Shown here one piece after another: positions 1 to 8,711 of a stretch of 64,000 nt of DNA. Made by a program: the position numbers and the translations under genes. Within the stretch, counting starts at the first letter, position 1. Each line of letters opens with the position of its first letter. Below the pieces are notes generated by a model that saw only the letters and a program-made list of their open reading frames with translations, was not told the DNA's origin and did no database searches. The DNA is from Sulfitobacter sp. THAF37 (GTDB lineage: Bacteria > Pseudomonadota > Alphaproteobacteria > Rhodobacterales > Rhodobacteraceae), in assembly GCF_009363555.1 (NCBI RefSeq), contig NZ_CP045372.1, positions 2,615,501 to 2,679,500 on the forward strand. The letters are read 5' to 3'.

Positions 1-2
1 CG

Positions 3-230
3 CGCGCCAGTGGCGGGGTGACGTCCTGGCAGAACGTGGTGGCGGCCTGTTCGCCCTGCAACCTGCGCAAGGGATCGAAGGCGCTGCATCAGACGGGGCT
101 GTCCCTGCGCAAGCCGCCGCGCCAGCCGGGCGCGGAGGAGCTGCGCAATATGGGCCGGAAGTTTCCGCCGGGCCATCTGCACGAGAGCTGGATGGATTTC
201 CTGTACTGGGACGCGGAACTGGAAGCGTGA
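3..230 (+). CDS. HNH endonuclease, C-terminal part (gene starts before the window)
   Basis: The reading frame is open from the left edge, so only the last 75 or so residues are present. The part seen, a Gly-Gly-Val-Thr-Ser-Trp-x-Asn-Val-Val stretch followed by CSPCNLRKG, is the usual second half of the HNH (beta-beta-alpha metal) fold with its CxxCN zinc/structural motif. The catalytic histidines would lie upstream of the window. Standalone HNH proteins of this type are widespread in alphaproteobacteria and their biological role is mostly unknown. The GTG at 18 is not the real start, because homology to the fold already exists upstream of it. The stop codon TGA (228-230) forms the left edge of a structured intergenic repeat. 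Confidence 0.8.
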   Translation, partial: RASGGVTSWQNVVAACSPCNLRKGSKALHQTGLSLRKPPRQPGAEELRNMGRKFPPGHLHESWMDFLYWDAELEA

Positions 231-467
231 TCCGAAGGCGCGCGCTGCGCGCGCATGCGATTATTGATTTTGCGCTGCGGGTCTCACCGTCCCCGGGGAA
301 CGGCGCCGTCCTTGATTGATCCCCGTGCTGGCAGGCGGCCGCCGTCGCGGCAAGTAAAATAGCCGTATCCCCGCAAGCGGGGCCCCGCGTCGATTTTGCT
401 TGCCCCGCCGTCCTCCGCATGCCCTTCGGTGCTCAAGCAAGGGCGGCTCCGGACCCGGGAGAGGCGG
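231..467. repeat. Structured intergenic repeat, copy 1
   Basis: The whole interval between two convergent stop codons (HNH gene and xth) is one half of a repeat pair; the other copy is at 23247-23497. Blocks shared in the same order are the start GTGATCCGAA (including the stop codon), GCGCTGCGCGC, ATTATTG, GCTGCGGG, CCTTGATTGAT, AATAGCCGTATCCCC, and GTGCTCAAGCAAGGGCGGC. Visible stems: a GC hairpin at 240-257; a long outer stem 302-319 with 433-450; an inner stem 351-360 with 393-402 enclosing the perfect hairpin 369-374/377-382. No coding signal is convincing here. It may be a REP/MITE-like element, a bidirectional terminator, or a small RNA; the sequence alone does not decide. Confidence 0.7.
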
Positions 468-1250
468 TCAGAAATCCAGATCGACCCAGACGGGCACGTG
501 ATCGGAGGGTTTTTCGCGACCGCGCACGTCCCGGTCGATCTGGCAGTCGCGCAGCCAGTCGGCGCAGGCCGGAGAGAGCAGGAAATGGTCGATTCGGATG
601 CCGTTGTTGCGGTTCCACGCGCCCGCCTGGTAGTCCCAGAAGCTGTAGTGTCCGGGCCCTTGGGTGCGGGCGCGGAAGGCGTCCGTCAGGCCGAGGTTCA
701 GCAGGCGGCGGAATTTTTCGCGCGACGCGGGGCGGAACAGCGCGTCGTCGCGCCAGCTTTCGGGTTTTGCGGCATCTTCGGCCTGCGGGATGATGTTGTA
801 ATCTCCCGCCATCAGGAACGGCGTTTCCGCGGCCAGCAGGCTTTCGGCGCGGGCGCGCAGCCGGTCCATCCACGCTAGCTTGTAGTCGAACTTGGGCCCC
901 GGCGCCGGGTTTCCGTTCGGCAGGTAGAGCCCGCAGATGCGCAGCGCCGCGTGATCGCCCATGACGGTCGCCTCGATATAGCGGGACTGGTCGTCGTCAT
1001 CGTCGCCGGGCAGGCCGCGGGTCACGTCCTCCAGCGGGTGTTTCGACAGGATCGCCACGCCGTTGAAGGATTTCTGGCCGTGGGTTTCCACGTTGTAACC
1101 GCGATCCTCGAAGAGGTCGCGCGGGAAGGCGTCGTCGACCGACTTGATCTCTTGCAGCAGCACCACGTCGGGCTGCGCCTCGTCCAGCCAGGCGGGCAGC
1201 GCCTCGGCCCGTGCCTTGATGCCGTTGATGTTGAAGGTGGCTATCTTCAT
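468..1250 (-). CDS. xth: Exodeoxyribonuclease III
   Basis: Exonuclease III of the exonuclease-endonuclease-phosphatase fold, a 260-residue AP endonuclease and 3'-5' exonuclease for base excision repair. All catalytic blocks are visible: Asn7 in FNINGIKAR, Glu34 in LLQEIKS, the YLPNG loop near 110, GDYNI near 148-152, IRIDHFLLS near 224 and the terminal SDHVP near 250. The length matches the family. It lies 67 nt downstream of the IscA-type carrier gene on the same strand and may be cotranscribed with it. Its stop codon faces the intergenic repeat. Confidence 0.95.
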   Translation of the reverse strand: MKIATFNINGIKARAEALPAWLDEAQPDVVLLQEIKSVDDAFPRDLFEDRGYNVETHGQKSFNGVAILSKHPLEDVTRGLPGDDDDDQSRYIEATVMGDHAALRICGLYLPNGNPAPGPKFDYKLAWMDRLRARAESLLAAETPFLMAGDYNIIPQAEDAAKPESWRDDALFRPASREKFRRLLNLGLTDAFRARTQGPGHYSFWDYQAGAWNRNNGIRIDHFLLSPACADWLRDCQIDRDVRGREKPSDHVPVWVDLDF

Positions 1251-1317
1251 CCGCGCGCTCCCTGCAGGCTGTCCCTGCTATCGCCGATCCGGCGCGAGGG
1301 GGCAAGGGGCAGGGGGA

Positions 1318-1641
1318 TCACATGGAAAAGGAGGTGCCGCAGCCGCAGGCCGAGGTGGCGTTGGGGTTCTCAATCGTGAAACGCGCGCCGATCAGTTCTT
1401 CGGAAAAGTCGATGACCGCGTTGGCGAGGAAGGGCAGCGATACGCTGTCCACCACGACCTTCTGCCCGGACCCTTCCAGCACCAGATCGTCCTCCGTCGG
1501 TTCGTCGAGCGCGATGTCGTATTGGAACCCCGAGCATCCGCCCCCTTCGACGGCGACGCGCAGCGCCTTGCCCTGATCGCCTGCGCCGATCTCGGCCAGG
1601 CGTTCGAAAGCGCGGGAGGTGACTTTGGGCGGCATGTTCAT
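1318..1641 (-). CDS. erpA: Iron-sulfur cluster insertion protein (HesB/IscA/ErpA family)
   Basis: A 107-residue A-type carrier that receives an Fe-S cluster from the assembly scaffold and passes it to apoproteins. The three conserved cysteines are present: Cys36 in GGGCSGFQY, and Cys99 and Cys101 in the C-terminal CGCG. The start at 1641 is preceded by GGAG seven bases upstream. It is transcribed divergently from dgt. ErpA and IscA cannot be told apart reliably by eye; ErpA is the usual annotation for this stand-alone gene next to dgt in this group. Confidence 0.88.
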   Translation of the reverse strand: MNMPPKVTSRAFERLAEIGAGDQGKALRVAVEGGGCSGFQYDIALDEPTEDDLVLEGSGQKVVVDSVSLPFLANAVIDFSEELIGARFTIENPNATSACGCGTSFSM

Positions 1642-1735
1642 GGCACATCTCCGATCAGGGCGTTTCAGGGCCGGTTTCCATCCCCGGTCAGCTTCAATAT
1701 AGAAGTCCGCAGGACAGGCTACAAGGACCGGCCAG

Positions 1736-2935
1736 ATGCACGCGCCCTATGCCTCTGATCCGTCGTGCGCCCGGGGACGGCGCGTGCCGGAGGAGGAAAG
1801 CACCTTTCGCTCCTGCTATCAGCGGGACCGGGACAGGATCATCCATGCCAGCGCCTTTCGCAGGCTCAAGCACAAGACGCAGGTTTTCGTGGAACACGAG
1901 GGCGATTATTATCGCACCCGGCTGACCCATTCCATCGAAGTGGCGCAGGTGGCGCGCACGATCGCCGGGGCGCTGGGGCTGAACGGCGAGCTGACCGAGG
2001 CGGTGGCGCTGGCGCATGACCTGGGCCACACGCCCTTTGGCCACACCGGAGAGGACGCGCTGCATGCGCTGATGGCGCCCTATGGCGGGTTTGATCACAA
2101 TGCCCAGGCGATCCGCATCGTGACCCGGCTGGAGCGGCACTACGCCGCGTTTGACGGTCTGAACCTGACCTGGGACACGCTGGAGGGCATCGCCAAGCAT
2201 AATGGTCCTGTGACGCCCCTGAAGGGCGATCGTGCTGTGACGCCACTGCGGGGCGATGGTGCTGTAACGGGCGAATTGCCCTATGCGCTGGCCGAATATG
2301 ACGCGCAGCATGACTTGGAGCTGCACACCCACGCCAGTGCCGAGGCGCAGGTGGCGGCATTGTCCGACGATATCGCCTACAACAACCACGACCTGCATGA
2401 CGGGCTGCGCGCGGGGCTGTTCACCGAGGACGAGATCGCCGAATTGCCGCTGGTGGGGGCCGCCTATGCCGAGGTGGACAAGCTCTATCCCGACACGGAC
2501 AGCTACCGGCGCCGTCACGAGGCATTGCGGCGGGTGTTTGGCGTGATGGTCGCCGATGTGATCGACACCTCGCGGGCGCTGCTTGCGGACGCCGGGGCGC
2601 AATCCCCTGACGACATCCGTCATCTGGGCCGCCCGGTGATCCGGTTTTCGCCCGGCATGTGGCAGGACCTGCGCCAGATCCGCGATTTCCTGTTCGCGCG
2701 CATGTACCGCGCGCCCCAGGTCATGGCAGAGCGGGCCCGCGTGACCAAGGTGGTGGAGGACCTGTTTCCGCTGTTTCTGGCGCAGCCTGACCTGATGCCG
2801 CGCCATTGGGCCCGCCATATCGAGGAGGCGGCGCAGGACCGGACCACGCTGGCGCGCATGGTGGCGGATTACATCGCCGGCATGACCGACCGGTTTGCCC
2901 TGCAGGAGCATGCCCGGCTGATCGGGTCGGCCTGA
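1736..2935 (+). CDS. dgt: Deoxyguanosinetriphosphate triphosphohydrolase-like protein
   Basis: HD-domain dNTP triphosphohydrolase of 399 residues, expected to cleave dNTPs to deoxynucleosides and triphosphate and so control dNTP pools. Metal ligands are visible: His65 in THSIEVAQ, His94-Asp95 in [14 protein letters not shown], and a later Asp in [13 protein letters not shown]. Residues about 159-178, between the conserved NGP and LPYAL blocks, contain an extra 18 residues made by an in-frame tandem duplication of a 27-nt unit (see the repeat at 2204). It precedes argS by 76 nt on the same strand, an order common in this group. Whether substrate choice is dGTP-specific cannot be told. Confidence 0.92.
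   Translation: MHAPYASDPSCARGRRVPEEESTFRSCYQRDRDRIIHASAFRRLKHKTQVFVEHEGDYYRTRLTHSIEVAQVARTIAGALGLNGELTEAVALAHDLGHTPFGHTGEDALHALMAPYGGFDHNAQAIRIVTRLERHYAAFDGLNLTWDTLEGIAKHNGPVTPLKGDRAVTPLRGDGAVTGELPYALAEYDAQHDLELHTHASAEAQVAALSDDIAYNNHDLHDGLRAGLFTEDEIAELPLVGAAYAEVDKLYPDTDSYRRRHEALRRVFGVMVADVIDTSRALLADAGAQSPDDIRHLGRPVIRFSPGMWQDLRQIRDFLFARMYRAPQVMAERARVTKVVEDLFPLFLAQPDLMPRHWARHIEEAAQDRTTLARMVADYIAGMTDRFALQEHARLIGSA
2204..2269 (+). repeat. 27-nt tandem repeat inside dgt (2.4 units)
   Basis: Units at 2204-2230 and 2231-2257, with a partial third at 2258-2269. They encode [18 protein letters not shown] and GAVT. The reading frame is kept. Relatives of this protein normally read NGP-VTG-x-LPYA without the two extra units, from my knowledge of the family. 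Confidence 0.8.
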
Positions 2936-3011
2936 GCAAGCCGCGGCCCAAGCTCGATTGACTGGCCCGTCGCAAATGGTACATGGGGGCGCAACAGGAA
3001 AGAGCCCCAGA

Positions 3012-4757
3012 ATGAACCTATTTGCCGACATCCGCGATGTGATCCTGAACTGCCTTGACCAACTGGTCGCCGATGGCCTGTTGCCCGGTGGGCTGAACAC
3101 CGACGCGATCACGGCGGAGCCGCCGCGCGATCCCGCGCATGGCGATATCGCGACCAATGCCGCGATGGTGCTGGCGAAACCCGCCGGGATGAAACCGCGT
3201 GACATTGCCGACGCGCTGGCTGCAAAGCTGACCGATGATCCGCGCATCACCTCGGCAGAGGTGGCAGGGCCGGGGTTTCTGAACCTGCGGCTGGCGGCTT
3301 CGGTCTGGCAGGGCATCGCGGGCGCGGTGCTGTCCGAGGGCACCGATTTCGGGCGCGGCGGCCTGGGGGCGGGCCAACGGGTGAACGTGGAATATGTCTC
3401 GGCCAATCCCACCGGGCCGCTGCATGTGGGCCATACCCGCGGCGCGGTCTTTGGCGATGCGCTGGCCAGCCTGCTGGATTTCGCGGGCTACGATGTGACG
3501 CGGGAATACTACATCAACGACGGCGGCGCGCAGGTCGACGTGCTGGCGCGGTCGGTCTACCTGCGTTACCTCGAAGCGCACGGACAGGAAGTGGCGTTTC
3601 CCGATGGCACCTATCCCGGCGACTACCTGATCGCGGTGGGTGAGGCGCTGAAGGACAAGGTGGGCGATGCCTATCTCGACAGGGGCGAGGACGTCTGGCT
3701 GGAGGACGTGCGCAATTTTGCGACCGAGGCGATGATGGACCTCATCCGCGCGGACCTGGCCGCGCTGGGTGTCGAGATGGATGTGTTCTATTCGGAAAAG
3801 TCGCTCTACGGCACTGGCCGGATCGAAGCGGCGCTCGACGATCTCAAGGCCAAGGGCCTGATCTATGAGGGCGTGCTGGAGCCGCCCAAGGGCAAGAAGC
3901 CCGAGGATTGGGAGCCGCGCGAACAGACGCTGTTCAAATCCACCGAACACGGCGACGACGTGGACCGTCCGGTGATGAAATCCGATGGCGGCTGGACCTA
4001 TTTCGCGCCCGACATCGCCTATCACTATGACAAGGTGCAGCGCGGCTTCGACCTGCTGATCGACGTCTTCGGGGCCGATCACGGCGGCTACGTCAAGCGG
4101 ATGAAGGCCGCCGTTTCGGCCCTGTCCGAGGGCAAGGTGCCGCTGGACATCAAGCTGACGCAGCTGGTCAAGCTCTACAAGAACGGCGAGCCGTTCAAGA
4201 TGTCCAAGCGGGCAGGGACATTCGTGACCCTGCGCGACGTGGTGGACGAGGTGGGGCCGGATGTGACCCGTTTCGTGATGCTGACACGCAAGAACGACGC
4301 GATGCTCGACTTCGACTTTGACAAGGTGCTGGAACAGAGCCGCGAAAACCCGGTGTTCTATGTACAATACGCCCATGCACGGGTGGCATCGGTGCTGCGC
4401 AAGGCGGCGGAGGCGGGGATCGCCACGGATGATGCGACGCTCGCCCGGGCCGACCTGAGCCTGCTGGATCACGAGGCCGAGCAGGCGGTGCTGCGCAAAC
4501 TGGCCGAATGGCCGCGTCTGGTCGGCACCGCCGCGCAAAGCAACGAACCGCACCGGGTCGCCTTTTACCTCTACGAACTTGCGTCGGATTTCCATTCGCT
4601 CTGGAACCGGGGCAACGAGGTGCCCGCCCTGCGCTTCCTTCAGGAAGGGGATGCGCCCACCAGTCAGGCAAAAATTGCGCTCGCCCGGTCCGTGGCGATT
4701 GTAATTGCAGCCGGTCTTGGTATTGTCGGGGTCAATCCGGCGCAAGAGATGCGGTAA
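3012..4757 (+). CDS. argS: Arginyl-tRNA synthetase
   Basis: Class I aminoacyl-tRNA synthetase charging tRNA-Arg, 581 residues. The N-terminal Arg-specific additional domain is present. The HIGH signature appears as HVGHTRG at about 138-144, and the second signature as KMSKRAG at about 395. The DALR anticodon-binding domain follows. The ATG at 3012 is chosen over an in-frame upstream ATG at 2958 because the conserved family N-terminus begins here. It is followed after 77 nt by the SPOR-domain gene. Confidence 0.97.
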   Translation: MNLFADIRDVILNCLDQLVADGLLPGGLNTDAITAEPPRDPAHGDIATNAAMVLAKPAGMKPRDIADALAAKLTDDPRITSAEVAGPGFLNLRLAASVWQGIAGAVLSEGTDFGRGGLGAGQRVNVEYVSANPTGPLHVGHTRGAVFGDALASLLDFAGYDVTREYYINDGGAQVDVLARSVYLRYLEAHGQEVAFPDGTYPGDYLIAVGEALKDKVGDAYLDRGEDVWLEDVRNFATEAMMDLIRADLAALGVEMDVFYSEKSLYGTGRIEAALDDLKAKGLIYEGVLEPPKGKKPEDWEPREQTLFKSTEHGDDVDRPVMKSDGGWTYFAPDIAYHYDKVQRGFDLLIDVFGADHGGYVKRMKAAVSALSEGKVPLDIKLTQLVKLYKNGEPFKMSKRAGTFVTLRDVVDEVGPDVTRFVMLTRKNDAMLDFDFDKVLEQSRENPVFYVQYAHARVASVLRKAAEAGIATDDATLARADLSLLDHEAEQAVLRKLAEWPRLVGTAAQSNEPHRVAFYLYELASDFHSLWNRGNEVPALRFLQEGDAPTSQAKIALARSVAIVIAAGLGIVGVNPAQEMR

Positions 4758-4834
4758 CGCACAGACCGCGCCGCTGACAGGCAACCCCGATCCAGACCCG
4801 CGCGGCGATGTATCTCGCGGGCAGTGAGGCACAA

Positions 4835-5872
4835 ATGGCAGATTTCGACTCGAATTCCCCGGCGGGGGATTATCCCTATGACTCCGCGCCCGAGACAGGT
4901 GCAGCTTCGGCTGCCAAGCGGCTGAAAAAGCTGACGAATGTGGCTGGCGCGGCGATCTCTCTGGCGCTGATCGCGGGGATCGGGGTCTGGGGCTACAAGC
5001 TGCTGGTGCGGGATGTCAGCGGCATTCCCGTGGTGCGCGCGGCCAGCGGCGACATGCGCGTGCGCCCCGAAGAACCGGGCGGCGAACTGGCGGACCATCA
5101 GGGCCTGTCGGTCAACGTGATCGCCGCCGAAGGCACCGCTGGCAAGCCCGCCGACGAGCTGCGCCTCGCGCCCAGACCGGTCGATCTGACAGAGGACGAT
5201 CAGGTCGTTAAGGCCGCGATGGTGACAGATGCGCCACAGGAGCGGAAACCTGCCGCGGCGGCCACGGCATCCGACGGTGGCGCTGCCGATGTCTCTGCCG
5301 AGGAAGTCGCCAGCGCGCTGCAATCCGGTGACGTCGACGATCTGGTGGCCAAGCTGACCGAGGGCGTGGCACCGCTGAGCGATATCAACGACGAGACCGA
5401 CGCCATCGTGGCGGAAGTGACTGAAGATGTGGTTGCCGAGGTGGTCGAGGCGGACGAGGAACGCTCTGCCGCCGTGATGGACGCCCCCGGCGTCCGTTAT
5501 TCCCTGCGGCCCAGGCGGCGGCCCGCCGAACTGGCCGTCGTCACCCGCGCGTCCCTGACCACCGTTGCCGCGACGCCTGCCGCGTCCGTGACCGAAGAGG
5601 TCGATCCCGCGACACTGGCCGCCGGCACCCGGCTGGCACAGCTGGGCGCCTTTGACAGCGCCGAGGTCGCACGCGAACAATGGGATCAGCTGCAGGGCCG
5701 GTTCGGCATGTATTTGGACGATAAGAAGCGCGTGATCCAGAAGGCATCGAGCGGCGGGCGGGTGTTCTACCGCCTGCGCGCCATGGGGTTCGAGGACATC
5801 GCCGACGCGCGCCGCTTCTGCTCTGCGCTGGTGGCCGAAAACGCGGACTGCATCCCGGTGGTGACACGTTGA
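4835..5872 (+). CDS. SPOR domain-containing protein
   Basis: A 345-residue single-pass inner-membrane protein. After a short cytoplasmic segment there is one membrane helix at about residues 35-55 (AAISLALIAGIGVWGYKLL), a long acidic Ala/Glu/Val-rich periplasmic linker, and a C-terminal SPOR domain (from about 265: RLAQLGAFDSAEVAREQW and onward). SPOR domains bind denuded glycan strands of septal peptidoglycan. The ATG at 4835 is preferred to 4808 because it has a GTGAGG site upstream. Its stop overlaps the nagZ start by one base, linking it to peptidoglycan turnover. Confidence 0.88.
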   Translation: MADFDSNSPAGDYPYDSAPETGAASAAKRLKKLTNVAGAAISLALIAGIGVWGYKLLVRDVSGIPVVRAASGDMRVRPEEPGGELADHQGLSVNVIAAEGTAGKPADELRLAPRPVDLTEDDQVVKAAMVTDAPQERKPAAAATASDGGAADVSAEEVASALQSGDVDDLVAKLTEGVAPLSDINDETDAIVAEVTEDVVAEVVEADEERSAAVMDAPGVRYSLRPRRRPAELAVVTRASLTTVAATPAASVTEEVDPATLAAGTRLAQLGAFDSAEVAREQWDQLQGRFGMYLDDKKRVIQKASSGGRVFYRLRAMGFEDIADARRFCSALVAENADCIPVVTR

Positions 5873-6879
5873 TGCGTCCCTTCGGGGCGACGATCCTGGA
5901 TGCGGACGGGCTGGCCCTGTCGCGCGAAGAAGTGGCGTTCTTCCGCGATGTGCGGCCCTTCGGCTTTATCCTTTTCGCCCGCAACATCGACTCGCCCGAC
6001 CAAGTCCGCGCGCTGTGCGACCAGCTGCGAGATGCGGCGGGCCATGACGCCGTCATCACCATCGACCAGGAGGGCGGCCGCGTGCAGCGCCTGCGCGCCC
6101 CGCACTGGCGCGAATGGCTGCCGCCGCTCGACTTTGTTGCACAGGCAGGCGATGGGGCGGAACGGGCGATGTACCTGCGGCACCGGCTGATTGCGGCGGA
6201 ACTTGCGGCGCTTGGCATCGACAGCAACTGCGCGCCGATGGTCGACGTGGCCGGACCGCAGACCCATGATTTCCTGCGCAATCGCTGCTATGGCACCGAT
6301 CCCGCGCGTGTCGCGACCCTGGGCCGCGCGGCGGGACAGGGGATGCTGGATGGCGGCGTGTTGCCCGTGGTCAAGCACATCCCCGGCCACGGCCGCGCCA
6401 CGATGGACAGCCATTTCGACCTGCCCCGCGTGGATGCCCCCCATGCGGATCTGACGGCAGTGGATTTTGCCCCCTTCAAGGCGCTGAACGACCTGCCGAT
6501 GGGGATGACCGCGCATCTGGTCTATGACGCGATTGATGCCGTACCCGCGACCTGTTCGCCCGCCGTCATGTCGCTGATCCGCGGCGAGATGGGCTTTGAC
6601 AACCTGATCATGACCGACGACCTGTCAATGAAGGCGTTGCAGGGCAGCCACGTGGACAGCACCCGCGCGGCACTGGCGGCGGGCTGCGACGTGGCGCTCT
6701 ACTGCAACCAGCCGCTGGCCGACCGGATCGCCGTGGCCGACGCGGCGGGCGAGATGACCGCCGCCGCCCAGGCCCGCGCCGAACGCGCCCTGGCCATGCG
6801 CCAGACCCCCGACGACATTGACATTCCCGCACTGGAAAGCGAACTTGAGGCGCTTTTGGGCGGGGCGATGCATGGCTGA
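5872..6879 (+). CDS. nagZ: Beta-N-acetylhexosaminidase (peptidoglycan recycling)
   Basis: Glycoside hydrolase family 3 enzyme of 335 residues that removes N-acetylglucosamine from anhydro-muropeptides in the cytoplasm. Visible are the DQEGGRVQRL block near 64, the KHIPGHGRATMDSH loop near 167 that supplies the mobile His general acid/base, and MTDDLSMKAL near 245 that carries the catalytic Asp nucleophile. The ATG overlaps the upstream stop codon (TGATG). It sits between a SPOR protein and scpA. Its pathway partner AnmK is encoded at 22125, so the window holds two steps of cell-wall recycling. Confidence 0.95.
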   Translation: MRPFGATILDADGLALSREEVAFFRDVRPFGFILFARNIDSPDQVRALCDQLRDAAGHDAVITIDQEGGRVQRLRAPHWREWLPPLDFVAQAGDGAERAMYLRHRLIAAELAALGIDSNCAPMVDVAGPQTHDFLRNRCYGTDPARVATLGRAAGQGMLDGGVLPVVKHIPGHGRATMDSHFDLPRVDAPHADLTAVDFAPFKALNDLPMGMTAHLVYDAIDAVPATCSPAVMSLIRGEMGFDNLIMTDDLSMKALQGSHVDSTRAALAAGCDVALYCNQPLADRIAVADAAGEMTAAAQARAERALAMRQTPDDIDIPALESELEALLGGAMHG

Positions 6880-7669
6880 AACCACATTCGAGGACGACAA
6901 GCCTTCGGTCGCCGAACGGCGCGCCGCCGAGGCGCTGATCGTGGATGTGGACGGGTTCGAAGGGCCGCTCGACCTGCTGTTGACCCTCAGCCGGACGCAA
7001 AAGGTGGACCTGCGCAAGATCTCTGTCCTGCAACTGGCGCGGCAATACCTGGCCTTTGTCGACCAGGCCAAGGCGCTGCGGCTGGAACTGGCGGCGGACT
7101 ACCTGGTGATGGCGGCCTGGCTTGCCTTTCTGAAGTCGCGCCTGCTGTTGCCCCCGGATCCGGCGGAAGAAGGCCCCTCGGGCGAGGAAATGGCGGCCCA
7201 TCTGGCGTTTCAGCTGGAGCGTCTGCAGGCCATGCGCGACGCTGCCGCAAGGTTGCTGGCGCGCGATCAGCTTGGGCGCGACTTCTTTGCGCGGGGCCAG
7301 ACCCACGAGGTCGAGCGGGTGCGCCGCGTGACCTATACCGCCACCCTGCTTGACCTGATGCAGGGCTACGCCCGTATCCGGACCCGCGACGATTTCCGCC
7401 CCTTCGTGATGGACCGCGAAAAGGTCTTTACCATGGAACAGGCGCTGGACCGGATGCGCGGGCTGATCGGCTTTGCCGGGGACTGGGGCGATCTGATGAG
7501 CTTTCTGCCCGAGGGCTGGGAGGCAGACCCGGTGCGCCGCCGCTCGGCCACCGCCGCGACCTTTGCCGCCTCGCTGGAACTGGTCAAGGAAGGGCACCTG
7601 GAGCTGCGGCAATCGGACACCTTTGCCCCGATCCAATTGCGAAGAAGGGATGAACCGCGTGGCGGATGA
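6872..7669 (+). CDS. scpA: Segregation and condensation protein A
   Basis: Kleisin subunit of the SMC-ScpAB condensin, 265 residues, needed for chromosome compaction and partition. The N-terminal DGFEGPLDLLLTL block is diagnostic (about residues 28-42), followed by a YLVMAAWLAFLKSRLLLP helix and a C-terminal winged helix. The ATG at 6872 overlaps the nagZ stop by 8 nt and is chosen over a more upstream in-frame ATG (6818) that would lie deep in nagZ. The gene overlaps scpB by 20 nt, suggesting translational coupling. Confidence 0.95.
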   Translation: MAETTFEDDKPSVAERRAAEALIVDVDGFEGPLDLLLTLSRTQKVDLRKISVLQLARQYLAFVDQAKALRLELAADYLVMAAWLAFLKSRLLLPPDPAEEGPSGEEMAAHLAFQLERLQAMRDAAARLLARDQLGRDFFARGQTHEVERVRRVTYTATLLDLMQGYARIRTRDDFRPFVMDREKVFTMEQALDRMRGLIGFAGDWGDLMSFLPEGWEADPVRRRSATAATFAASLELVKEGHLELRQSDTFAPIQLRRRDEPRGG

Positions 7670-8315
7670 CATCGAAGAAAAAGAGGTGAGCCTGTTCGAA
7701 GCGCCCCCGATGGCAGAGCAGGAGCGGATGATCGAGGCGGTGCTCTTTGCCACTTCGGAGCCGATCACGCTGAAGGAGCTGGAATCCCGTCTGCCCCACG
7801 GTTGCGACGCGGGCGAGGCGATGTTGCATCTGCGCCGCCGCTACGAAGGGCGTGGCGTCCATGTGGTCAGGGTCGGAGACGGCTATGCCATGCGCACGGC
7901 GCCGGACCTGGGATTCCTGATGCAGAAAGAGACCGTCGAGGTGCGCAAGCTGAGCCGTGCGGCGATCGAGACCCTTGCCATCATCGCCTATCATCAGCCC
8001 GTCACCCGCGCCGAGATCGAAGAGATCAGAGGTGTCTCCGTCAGCCGGGGCACGGTGGACCAGTTGCTGGAACTGGAATGGATCCGCTTTGGCCGCCGCA
8101 AGATGACACCGGGCCGTCCGGTCACTTTTGTGGTGACGGAAAGCTTTCTCGATCATTTCGGGCTGGAAAACGCCCGCGATCTGCCGGGTCTCAAGGAACT
8201 GCGGTCTGCGGGCCTGCTGGAGAACCGGCCGCCGCCCGGCGCGCTGCCCCTTGCGGCCGACGGCGAGGACGAAGAGGAGGCCACGGAAGGCCAGAGCGAA
8301 CTTTTCGAGGATTGA
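7650..8315 (+). CDS. scpB: Segregation and condensation protein B
   Basis: Winged-helix partner of ScpA in bacterial condensin, 221 residues. Recognisable blocks are MIEAVLFATSEPIT near 22-36, ETLAIIAYHQPVTRAEIEEIRGV near 105-127 and GRPVTFVVTESFLDHFGL near 153-170. An acidic tail (DGEDEEEATEGQ) follows. The ATG at 7650 has GAAGAAGG directly upstream, inside the end of scpA. A GTG three codons later is a possible alternative. No clear terminator follows. Confidence 0.95.
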   Translation: MNRVADDIEEKEVSLFEAPPMAEQERMIEAVLFATSEPITLKELESRLPHGCDAGEAMLHLRRRYEGRGVHVVRVGDGYAMRTAPDLGFLMQKETVEVRKLSRAAIETLAIIAYHQPVTRAEIEEIRGVSVSRGTVDQLLELEWIRFGRRKMTPGRPVTFVVTESFLDHFGLENARDLPGLKELRSAGLLENRPPPGALPLAADGEDEEEATEGQSELFED

Positions 8316-8405
8316 CGACCCCGTTTTACGTATTTTCGGCAGCAAACGCCTGAAAATCGCCGCATTGGGTGCTATATTGAGGCCGATGCAAGAAGGGATC
8401 AGTCA

Positions 8406-8666
8406 ATGAACCAGATCATCAACATGATTGTCCGCCAGGTCATGCACCAACTCGTCCGGCGCGGGGTCAGCGCAGGATTCAATCAGGCGTCGAAGGTGGG
8501 AAAGCGCCGCCGCCAGCCCGAGCTGGACCAAGACGGCAACCCGGTTCAACAGCGCCAGCTGACACCCGAGGAGCGCGCCGAACGGCGTGCGCGGCGTCAG
8601 GCCCGGCAGAACAACGGTCATGCCAAACAATCCATGAAGGCGATGCGCCGGTTCTCCAAGTTCTGA
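8406..8666 (+). CDS. Conserved small basic protein, function unknown
   Basis: An 86-residue protein with an amphipathic N-terminus (MNQIINMIVRQVMHQLVRRG) and a strongly basic, Arg/Gln-rich, probably disordered second half ending in MRRFSKF. A purine-rich AAGAAGGGATC lies just ahead of the start. Similar short proteins occur next to scpB in related genomes, from general knowledge of the group, but I cannot name a function. The charge would allow nucleic-acid or membrane-surface binding; that is inference. It is convergent with the dCTP deaminase gene, 45 nt away. Confidence 0.65.
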   Translation: MNQIINMIVRQVMHQLVRRGVSAGFNQASKVGKRRRQPELDQDGNPVQQRQLTPEERAERRARRQARQNNGHAKQSMKAMRRFSKF

Positions 8667-8711
8667 CCCGGCCAGGTCGGGCGGCGCCGGGGCCTGACCG
8701 GAAAACGGGTG

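Noticed and set aside
433..873. Long frames overlapping xth on both strands
   Set aside because: They are shadows of a high-GC coding frame; xth has full family motifs while these have none.
1694..3412. 572-residue frame antisense to dgt and argS
   Set aside because: It is a GC-skew artefact covering two well supported genes, with no family likeness.
3018..4832. 604-residue frame antisense to argS
   Set aside because: His/Arg/Gln-rich composition is typical of the antisense of high-GC coding DNA; argS is certain.
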